Assembly: GCA_965204695.1 (NCBI GenBank)
Contig: OZ242007.1
Location: 186,001-250,000, forward strand
Length of the DNA stretch: 64,000 nucleotides
Reading direction: 5' to 3'
Source: JAHEKD01 sp965204695
Lineage (GTDB): Bacteria; Pseudomonadota; Gammaproteobacteria; Arenicellales; JAHEKD01
The notes under the pieces are model-generated. The model saw nothing but the letters and a program-made list of their open reading frames with translations. It had not been told where the DNA came from and did no database searches. A program made the position numbers and the translations under genes. Positions 18,452 to 25,543 of the stretch are shown here, piece after piece (position 1 is the stretch's first letter; every line of letters begins with the position of its first letter).

Positions 18452-19291
18452 ATGCCAACGATTAATACCTGCGACGATTATTCCCTTTATTATGAGGATC
18501 ATGGGACGGGTTCAGACACTATAGTATTTGTGCATGAATTTGGCGGGGATTATCGTAGTTGGTATAAGCAAATTGCATTTTTTGAGCCAAATTTTCGTTG
18601 CATTACCTATTGTGCCAGGGGATTTTATCCTTCTTCCATTCCCGTTGAACAGGCTGACTATGGTCAGGATCAGGCCACTTCTGATTTATTGGATTTAATT
18701 CAAAAGATGGATGTCGGTTCAGTACATTTAGTCGGCACTTCCATGGGCAGTTTTACTTGTCTTGATTTCGCACTCAATCATAGCGTTCATGTTGAAAGCT
18801 TAACTCTTGTCGGCAATAGCAGCGGCCCTAGAGATGCGAATGAACGGAAAAAATACATAAGTAACTGGGTCAAACCGGAAATGAGACAAAGAGAAATTCA
18901 TAACAATGAAGGCGGTGTTTTAATACTCACTGAAGATCCTGCCTATACCAATTTTCAACAAATCGATACAGTTGGTTGGCAGCGTTATGCTCAGAACTTG
19001 CGCGAGCAATCCGTCAGTGGAGCGGTAAATATTCTCAAGACCTTACACTGGAATCGGCGATCATTATGGCAAGACCAGGGCCGATTAATGCAGCTTAATA
19101 TTCCAGTTTTATTGGTTTATGGCGATCAGGATTATTTTCTTGTGGGGAAAACCAACAATTTTTTACATGAGATATTGCCGAATAGCCGACTGCACTGTTT
19201 TGATACGACCGGCCATCTCGTTAATATTGAGAGAGCTGAAGAATTTAATGTTTTATTGGACGATTTTCTGTCGACGAATCAGATCAAATGA
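18452..19291 (+). CDS. Alpha/beta-hydrolase
   Basis: A 279-residue alpha/beta-hydrolase fold: oxyanion HEFGGDYRSW near residue 28, nucleophile elbow GTSMGS with Ser at 97, an Asp in VYGDQDYF, and the catalytic His in TTGHLVNIERAEEF. Typical of 3-oxoadipate enol-lactonase-like or ring-cleavage-product hydrolases, which fits a catabolic cluster, but other ester or C-C bonds are possible. It begins 9 bases after the CoA-transferase stop and ends the cluster, facing rpmG. Confidence 0.9.
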   Translation: MPTINTCDDYSLYYEDHGTGSDTIVFVHEFGGDYRSWYKQIAFFEPNFRCITYCARGFYPSSIPVEQADYGQDQATSDLLDLIQKMDVGSVHLVGTSMGSFTCLDFALNHSVHVESLTLVGNSSGPRDANERKKYISNWVKPEMRQREIHNNEGGVLILTEDPAYTNFQQIDTVGWQRYAQNLREQSVSGAVNILKTLHWNRRSLWQDQGRLMQLNIPVLLVYGDQDYFLVGKTNNFLHEILPNSRLHCFDTTGHLVNIERAEEFNVLLDDFLSTNQIK

Positions 19292-19307
19292 TCCAAACCA
19301 ATCTGCT

Positions 19308-19463
19308 TTACTTGATTTTGGCTTCTTTATAGACCACGTGCTTACGCACAACCGGATCGTATTTTTTGATTTGCATTTTTTCTGGCATATTACGCTTATT
19401 TTTAGTCGTGGTGTAATAATGTCCAGTGCCAGCTGATGAAACGAGTTTGATTTTATCGCGCAT
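19308..19463 (-). CDS. rpmG: 50S ribosomal protein L33
   Basis: A frame of 51 residues: MRDKIKLVSSAGTGHYYTTT, then KNKRNMPEKMQIKKYDPV and a C-terminal KHVVYKEAKIK. This is the standard L33 sequence. A GGAG ribosome-binding site lies just upstream of the ATG. It follows rpmB by 16 bases in the usual rpmB-rpmG order. Confidence 0.96.
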   Translation of the reverse strand: MRDKIKLVSSAGTGHYYTTTKNKRNMPEKMQIKKYDPVVRKHVVYKEAKIK

Positions 19464-19479
19464 GATGATCTCCTAAACC

Positions 19480-19716
19480 TTAGACTTTTTCGCCGCGGGC
19501 ACGCAGCTCTTTAAGTACTACGTCAATACCCTTTTTATCGATAATACGAAGCCCCGCATGAGAAACACGCAGTTTTACCCAGCGTTGTTCATCTTCAACC
19601 CAGAATCGGCGATAGTGCAGATTAGGCAAAAAGCTACGGCGCGTTTTATTATTCGCATGGGAAACATTGTTTCCGCGAACAGTTCGCTTTCCAGTTATTT
19701 GGCATACTCTAGACAT
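19480..19716 (-). CDS. rpmB: 50S ribosomal protein L28
   Basis: A 78-residue protein with the L28 pattern SRVCQITGKRTVRGNNVSHA, RRSFLPNLHYRRFWVE and LRVSHAGLRIIDKKG. Length matches the family. It is the first gene of the rpmB-rpmG pair and lies about 110 bases downstream of radC on the same strand. Confidence 0.97.
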   Translation of the reverse strand: MSRVCQITGKRTVRGNNVSHANNKTRRSFLPNLHYRRFWVEDEQRWVKLRVSHAGLRIIDKKGIDVVLKELRARGEKV

Positions 19717-19827
19717 GATTTAATCCGCTATAAACGTTTTTTAATGGGCTACAGCTGGCCCGATCTACGAAGGTTGGCATTTATACCAAAAAATGATTGA
19801 ATTTGGTAGCCTAAAACGCTGAATTTT

Positions 19828-20505
19828 CTACAAATATCCCCTCTCGGCTAATGAAACCACTCCCAGCTCACCGACAATTAAATGATCTAACAAGCGAATA
19901 TCCAACAGTTTTAATGATTTTTGCAGTTTTTCAGTGATTTCAACGTCTGCAGAGCTGGGTTCAGCCACACCAGAGGGATGATTATGAGCCACAATAATTG
20001 CGCTGGATTGCTTAGCTAAAGCTATCCTGAGCACTTCACGCGGATATACGCTAACTTGATCGATTGTGCCACGAAATAGCTCTTCGCAGCTAATCACCTG
20101 ATTTTTATTATCCAAAAATATGCAGGCAAAGCATTCATAAGGTTTATCGCTTAGCCAGGATTTCAAATAATCCTCGCAATCCCTGGGGGACGTCAGGCTT
20201 TGCTGTCTCATCAGTCGTTCTTTTTGTAATCGTTGACCGAGTTCCAATGCCGCATAAAGTTGTACTGCCTTGGATTTTCCAATACCTTGATGTTGACAAA
20301 GCGAATCCACCGAGGAATTGAAAATCGAGCGTAAACTGCCATGGGATTTTAATAATAAACGGGCTATATCAATAGCATTTTTACCTTTGGTCCCAACCCG
20401 TAATAAGATTGCGATCAGTTCTGCATCACTAAGGCTTTGTGGTCCAAATTTGAGTAATTTTTCCCGGGGACGCTCTTGCTCAGGCCATTCTTTTAAAGCA
20501 ATCAT
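19828..20505 (-). CDS. radC: RadC family JAB-domain protein
   Basis: A 225-residue protein: N-terminal helix-hairpin-helix region (HQGIGKSKAVQL, about residues 72-84) and a C-terminal JAMM/MPN domain with HNHPSG at 174-179 and the distal Asp at 187, forming a metal-protease-like site. The historical DNA repair role is not well established. It stands divergent from the regulator gene at 20737; in many relatives the divergent neighbour is coaBC. Confidence 0.94.
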   Translation of the reverse strand: MIALKEWPEQERPREKLLKFGPQSLSDAELIAILLRVGTKGKNAIDIARLLLKSHGSLRSIFNSSVDSLCQHQGIGKSKAVQLYAALELGQRLQKERLMRQQSLTSPRDCEDYLKSWLSDKPYECFACIFLDNKNQVISCEELFRGTIDQVSVYPREVLRIALAKQSSAIIVAHNHPSGVAEPSSADVEITEKLQKSLKLLDIRLLDHLIVGELGVVSLAERGYL

Positions 20506-20736
20506 CTAACACCTCCATGTGTTTTTGCAAAATAAAGATAAGATTAAGCCAGAATAAGTCTACGAATCAAGATAAATCATCTAATTTATATGTTTTGCAT
20601 GACATCTTTTTTTGAATTAATTACAGCTTAAGTTCCAGAAAATGTGAATTTTGTGAATTATTACCATAAATTTTTTTTAATTTAAGCTAGTATTTTAAAG
20701 ATGAAGAAATGAATAAATCATTCCCTAATCAATTGC

Positions 20737-22476
20737 ATGGAGAAACAAGTGGAACAACGTTTAAATTCTCATGAAAAATTGGTTAAGTTCGACTGTATTA
20801 ATCAGACAATCATTCGTCCCGAAGGTCAATTTCAGTTATCTTCCAGGGCCTTTGAGGTTCTGAACTGTTTATCCGATCATCCTGATCAGCTCATCTCCAA
20901 AACAGAATTACTAAATCAAATTTGGCCTGATGTTATCACAGTTGAAGCTGTTCTAAAAAATTGTATTAGTGAAATTCGCAAAGCGTTAAACGACAATCCC
21001 AGGCAGCCTCGATTTATACAAACTATTCATCGTCGTGGTTATCGGTTTATTGGTGGCTCCTATTTTTTAAAATTATCTTGCACGAGTGAAAATCAGACTA
21101 TCAGCATGAGTTTAGATGCTCAAACATGTAAATCTAATTTATTTGGTCGGAAAAAAGACTTTTCTCGACTTAATCAGTGTTGGCAAAAGTCATCAGCTGG
21201 AGCACACCAACAAGTCGTAATAAAAGGTGGCCCTGGAGTTGGTAAAACGGCTTTGGCAAAATCATGGTTAAAGCATTCAGTTGATTCCAATAAGGAGATT
21301 TTGGTCTTAAAAAGCCAATGCAAGAGTTTTACTCCACAGTACCCTTACATGACAGTGATAGATTGCGTAGATCAAATATGCAATAGTCGCTTTTCTGAAA
21401 CGGCTTATGAGTTACTAAACAGATGTTCACCGCAGTTAGTAAAAAGTTTACCTGTTCTCGCCCAGCACTGGTCTGGAAATAAAGATGCCCTTGTTAACTT
21501 ATCAGAATCTGAAATATTGGTTTTCCAGATAGCAAGATTTTTTGAATCTTTATCGGAGAAAATAACCTTGCTATGGTTTATAGATGATGTTCACTGGGCT
21601 GACTCCAAGACACTTGCAGCATTAAGTTATATCCAAACCAGAAGCAATGCTACTAGACTCATGATCCTTATGACGTGCTGTAATTGGGCAATTCAAAGTA
21701 GACAAAGAACTTCCGATCTATCCTATTTTGAATCCGAAATCGATCAGAATGCTGAGCAAATAAAGTTATCTTTTTTGGACAAATCGGCAACGATTTCATT
21801 GATAAAAAAGGACATTCAGCCATCGCTAATAAATTCTGATTCAGAAAACCACATTTACAAAATTAGCTCTGGTCACCCGTTAATTGCCAAAGCCATGGTA
21901 GAAACGCTAAACCAGGATCGCTACCAAGATGGTATTCCTCGTCTGTTAAGACAACGTATGCAGCTAGAATTGAGTAAACTAAACCGGGATCACTATCGTT
22001 TGTTACAAACTGCTAGCGTGATTGTGGTCAAAGAATTTTCGGCGGCAGCAATTTCGTGGTTATTAAGTAAGAGTATTATCGAAATTGAAGATACTTGTGA
22101 AGAATTAGTTTTGACTACAGGTTGGTTCAAGCGTGCAGGTATTCGGACCTGGCCAGATGGTACTACAGCTCAATTATATCGTTTCACACACAGGGTCTAT
22201 CGAGACTATATTTATCAAACACTGAGCGCGGCACACAGATGCGAATTACATTATCAACATGCTAAACGTCTGGAATTAGCGTACAGCAATCAAATTTCAG
22301 CCATTATCCCTAACCTGATCTATCATTACCAAAAAAGCGATTATTATGACGAGCTTGTACGTATTAACAAACTAGCAACTCAAACTGATATTGACTCAAA
22401 ACTTAATTGGGTCAGTACACTAAAACCCCAACATCATTATTCCTTCTCATTGGCTAACTCGCCTTCTAGCAATTAG
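20737..22476 (+). CDS. Winged-helix (OmpR/CadC-type) regulator fused to an ATPase domain
   Basis: A 579-residue protein. Residues about 15-107 form a Trans_reg_C winged helix (LSSRAFEVLNCLSDHPDQLI, FIQTIHRRGYRFIGG). An AAA_16/NB-ARC-like ATPase follows, with Walker A GGPGVGKT at 164-171 and a Walker B-like segment LLWFIDDVHWAD near 280. The C-terminal part is helical. No transmembrane helix is evident, unlike CadC. Proteins of this form are STAND-like regulators that may sense a ligand in the ATPase/helical region. The start is uncertain: an ATG at 20737 is used here, with an AT-rich upstream region. The exported protein downstream, 245 bases away, is a candidate target. Confidence 0.85.
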   Translation: MEKQVEQRLNSHEKLVKFDCINQTIIRPEGQFQLSSRAFEVLNCLSDHPDQLISKTELLNQIWPDVITVEAVLKNCISEIRKALNDNPRQPRFIQTIHRRGYRFIGGSYFLKLSCTSENQTISMSLDAQTCKSNLFGRKKDFSRLNQCWQKSSAGAHQQVVIKGGPGVGKTALAKSWLKHSVDSNKEILVLKSQCKSFTPQYPYMTVIDCVDQICNSRFSETAYELLNRCSPQLVKSLPVLAQHWSGNKDALVNLSESEILVFQIARFFESLSEKITLLWFIDDVHWADSKTLAALSYIQTRSNATRLMILMTCCNWAIQSRQRTSDLSYFESEIDQNAEQIKLSFLDKSATISLIKKDIQPSLINSDSENHIYKISSGHPLIAKAMVETLNQDRYQDGIPRLLRQRMQLELSKLNRDHYRLLQTASVIVVKEFSAAAISWLLSKSIIEIEDTCEELVLTTGWFKRAGIRTWPDGTTAQLYRFTHRVYRDYIYQTLSAAHRCELHYQHAKRLELAYSNQISAIIPNLIYHYQKSDYYDELVRINKLATQTDIDSKLNWVSTLKPQHHYSFSLANSPSSN

Positions 22477-22721
22477 TTTTACTATATCTGCCAAAATAAC
22501 TCAGTTTTAACCTCCAACCAGACAATTTTCTATATTTTTCGGCACGGTAAATATAGTCATTATTAAAGTCTCTTGAAGATTTCAAATTACCTTTTCATTA
22601 CTAAAAAAGTACGTTTCGATTACGACTTTTAAAGCTCCTGAAAATAAGATTTGTATGTCAAGGTTTTAGAACCAAGACAACAAAATACAAACTTAATAAA
22701 ACAATTATTTAGGAGCATGTT

Positions 22722-23588
22722 ATGAAAATTATAAAACCACATAGATTAGTCTTAGCTGCAATCTGCTTATCACTTAGCATCAATGCCAGCGCAGATTCGG
22801 CCAATATAGCGATCGATAATGTGATTATCGGTAGTGACAATAATTCAGCCGAAAATCCATTCGTACAACCTCAGGATCCGGCTTTAGCAGGTGGGGGTCG
22901 AGACCAAACCATGCAATTTGGTGACATATTGTTCGGAAAAAGAAATACAGATGATCTCATTATCGGCGGTTTAGGCACAGATATTATCTCTGGCCGCGGT
23001 GGTGATGATGTTTTGATTGGCGGTATTGAACACTTTAATCCATTGAACCGCGATCGAGCCTTTGGCGGGCCTGGCGATGATATTTTTATTTGGAAACCTG
23101 GTGATGGTTCAGATCTCTTTCGCGGCGGTAAAGGTAATGATGTGATCGTATTTGGGATAACTGGAGAGTCAGTCGGTGGTGTGACACGATTTGAGGTGTT
23201 AAATGACCAGCAAACAGCTGAAGTAGCATTAAGGCGACGCACTAAGTTGCCAAAAGTAGATGTAACCAATTCACCTGGATTCTGCCAAGTAACTGATAAA
23301 AATTCTGAACCTGGTGCGAAGCAGGAGTTAAAAGCGCTTGATATTAATCATCTGGCCAAGTTCTTCATTCGTTCGGTGGCAGATAGTTTCGAACAAGGCA
23401 ACCAATTTGATGACAATGGGCTTAGGGTCACATTACATTTGAAAAATGTAGAATATTTAGTCTGCACGCAGCGCAACGGTAACTTAATCGAAGTGTTAGA
23501 CTTGCGGCAATCCCCGCCTGTAAGCATGAATTTAAGACATATTCAGCCGGAAAAACTACGTAAACGTTTAAGAAGAATCGTAAAGTAA
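22722..23588 (+). CDS. Exported protein with RTX-like calcium-binding repeats
   Basis: A 288-residue protein. Residues 1-24 form a Sec signal peptide (LVLAAICLSLSINASA), with a GGAG ribosome-binding site before the ATG. Between about residues 75 and 145 there are nonapeptide-like Gly/Asp repeats (GGLGTDIISGRGGDDVLIGG, GGPGDDIFIW, GGKGNDVIVFG), as in hemolysin-type calcium-binding domains. The remaining C-terminal 140 residues end in a basic stretch (KLRKRLRRIVK). A Sec signal is unusual for RTX proteins, which normally use type I secretion. Function unknown. It may be controlled by the upstream regulator, which would make it a two-gene insertion between radC and coaBC. Confidence 0.83.
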   Translation: MKIIKPHRLVLAAICLSLSINASADSANIAIDNVIIGSDNNSAENPFVQPQDPALAGGGRDQTMQFGDILFGKRNTDDLIIGGLGTDIISGRGGDDVLIGGIEHFNPLNRDRAFGGPGDDIFIWKPGDGSDLFRGGKGNDVIVFGITGESVGGVTRFEVLNDQQTAEVALRRRTKLPKVDVTNSPGFCQVTDKNSEPGAKQELKALDINHLAKFFIRSVADSFEQGNQFDDNGLRVTLHLKNVEYLVCTQRNGNLIEVLDLRQSPPVSMNLRHIQPEKLRKRLRRIVK

Positions 23589-23616
23589 ACGCGATAATCT
23601 AAAAATCTCTTTCAAG

Positions 23617-23646
23617 GTGCCGGAATTCCGAATGGAATTTCGGTAC
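23617..23646 (+). terminator. Hairpin after the RTX-like gene
   Basis: GTGCCGGAATTCC and GGAATTTCGGTAC form a 13-base stem with two wobble positions and a four-base loop, 28 bases after the stop codon. The T run that follows is short (TTTC), so it may be a moderate terminator. Confidence 0.55.
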
Positions 23647-23788
23647 TTTCTAATGGACCATGTCTTGGGGTTTAAATTATTTTTAAGTGCAGAAAATAAA
23701 TAGTAAGTATGTGATTCTTTTGAGTTCGATTACTGATAGTAACTTGGATGTGTAATTTCAGCCGTAAGTCAAGTAAACTTCGGTGCTT

Positions 23789-25030
23789 ATGGGCATAAAT
23801 AACAACATAATTGTCGGTGTCACAGGCGGAATAGCCGCTTATAAGTCACCTATCCTGGTTCGCCGCCTTAAAGAACAAGGTGCCGATGTCAGAGCAGTGA
23901 TGACCGGTGGTGCAAAACATTTTATTACCCCTTTGACCTTACAAGCTGTTAGCGGCCATCAAGTCCGTGATACTTTGTTGGATGCTGAAGCTGAATCGGG
24001 TATGGATCATATTGATTTGGCCCGTTGGGCTGACAAAATCATCATTGCACCTGCTAGCGCTGATTTTATTGCTAAATTGGCTCACGGGTTAGCTGATGAT
24101 TTGCTGACAACGCTTTGCTTAGCGACATCAGCTTCGATTTATATTGCTCCCGCCATGAATCATCAGATGTGGCAAAACCCGGCCACTCAAGACAATATTG
24201 AGATTATTCAAAAACGCGGCATTCAAATTCTGGGGCCTGATTCAGGCGATCAGGCCTGTGGCGAAGTCGGTCCAGGACGCATGCTGGAACCAAGTGCTAT
24301 TATCGAAGAGGTGATCTTTCAATCTTGCACCAACCGTAGTGCTGACTCCAACTCTAACTTAAACGATAACCTTTCTATAGCTGACAAACCTAGAATCCTG
24401 ATAACAGCTGGTCCCACCTGGGAAGCTTTAGACCCGGTTCGAGGCTTGACCAATCACAGTTCTGGCAAAATGGGCTATTCAATTGCTAAAGCATTCGCTT
24501 GCCAAGGTTTTGCGACTACACTAATAAGTGGTCCAACCGCACTAAATAAACCTGAAAAAGTAGACTTTGTTTCAGTTCAATCAGCTCAAGATATGTACGA
24601 AGCTGTTCATCAACATACCAATGACTGTGATATTTTTATCAGTGTTGCGGCGGTATCTGATTACAAACCTGAGTTAAGCGCTGATCAAAAAATTAAAAAG
24701 ACAGCCGATAAAATGCAAATCAAATTGGTAAGAAACCCTGATATTTTGAAAAGCGTAACTGCTTTGGAGCTACCTCCTTTTACGGTCGGGTTCGCAGCAG
24801 AAACTAATGATGTTGTAAACTACGCCAAATCAAAACTTGAGAACAAAAAGCTCGATATGATTATTGCTAATGAGGTTGGCGATGGTAAAGCGTTCGGGCT
24901 AGACGAAAATCAACTCATTATCATCAATAAAGATCAACAAATTAATATTGGCCCAGATTCAAAATCGAATCTGGCCACTCAACTCGTTTCTATTATTACT
25001 AAGCAATATGAACAAAAACATTCAACTTAA
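23789..25030 (+). CDS. coaBC: Bifunctional phosphopantothenoylcysteine decarboxylase/synthetase
   Basis: From the ATG at 23789 the protein has 413 residues; a GTG at 23783 is also in frame. The N-terminal CoaC flavoprotein domain shows VGVTGGIAAYKSP, the PASADFIAKLAHG segment and PAMNHQMW with the catalytic Asn-Met pair. The CoaB half starts near residue 205 with ITAGPTWEALDPVRGLTNHS, and later has SVAAVSDYKP and VGFAAET. It makes 4'-phosphopantetheine for coenzyme A. The 3' end overlaps dut by 23 bases, the conserved coaBC-dut pair. Confidence 0.96.
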   Translation: MGINNNIIVGVTGGIAAYKSPILVRRLKEQGADVRAVMTGGAKHFITPLTLQAVSGHQVRDTLLDAEAESGMDHIDLARWADKIIIAPASADFIAKLAHGLADDLLTTLCLATSASIYIAPAMNHQMWQNPATQDNIEIIQKRGIQILGPDSGDQACGEVGPGRMLEPSAIIEEVIFQSCTNRSADSNSNLNDNLSIADKPRILITAGPTWEALDPVRGLTNHSSGKMGYSIAKAFACQGFATTLISGPTALNKPEKVDFVSVQSAQDMYEAVHQHTNDCDIFISVAAVSDYKPELSADQKIKKTADKMQIKLVRNPDILKSVTALELPPFTVGFAAETNDVVNYAKSKLENKKLDMIIANEVGDGKAFGLDENQLIIINKDQQINIGPDSKSNLATQLVSIITKQYEQKHST

Positions 25031-25484
25031 AGTTCTCGATCCACGCTTAAAATCTGAATTTGGTTTGCCCCATTATGCAACTGAAGGATCGGCGGGTCTT
25101 GATTTAAAGGCTTGTATTGATGAGCCTGTTGTAATTGAGCCAGGGCAAACTGAATTGGTTCCATCTGGCATGGCCATTAATATCGGCGACCCAAATATTG
25201 CTGCAGTTTTGTGGCCTCGTTCTGGATTGGGTCACAAGCACGGTATAGTACTTGGTAATTTAACTGGCTTAATAGATTCTGATTACCAGGGCCAGGTATT
25301 TATTTCAGTGTGGAATCGTTCTAGTACCAACTTTACTATAGAACCCGGTGATCGAATTGCACAAATGGTTTTTCTACCTGTACTACAGTGCGACTTCGAA
25401 GAAGTTGACGAGTTTGTCTCCAGTGAACGTGGAGATGGTGGATTTGGACACACGGGAGTGACCCATCAACAGCAAACTGGGTAG
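25008..25484 (+). CDS. dut: Deoxyuridine 5'-triphosphate nucleotidohydrolase
   Basis: From the ATG at 25008 the protein is 158 residues, matching bacterial dUTPase trimers; an in-frame start further upstream at 24948 would add residues inside coaBC and is unlikely. The five motifs are present: GSAGLDLKA, WPRSGLGHKHGIVLGN, GLIDSDYQGQ, PGDRIAQMVF and the C-terminal ERGDGGFGHTG. It removes dUTP and supplies dUMP. Coupled with coaBC. Confidence 0.97.
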   Translation: MNKNIQLKVLDPRLKSEFGLPHYATEGSAGLDLKACIDEPVVIEPGQTELVPSGMAINIGDPNIAAVLWPRSGLGHKHGIVLGNLTGLIDSDYQGQVFISVWNRSSTNFTIEPGDRIAQMVFLPVLQCDFEEVDEFVSSERGDGGFGHTGVTHQQQTG

Positions 25485-25543
25485 CCAGTTGTTTAATAAT
25501 TCACATATAATCACTTAACAGACAAGATAACGGAAAGCAGAGT

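Noticed and set aside
22772..23160. The RTX-like protein as a classical type I secreted toxin
   Set aside because: It has a clear Sec signal peptide, few repeats and no adjacent ABC/HlyD/TolC secretion genes.
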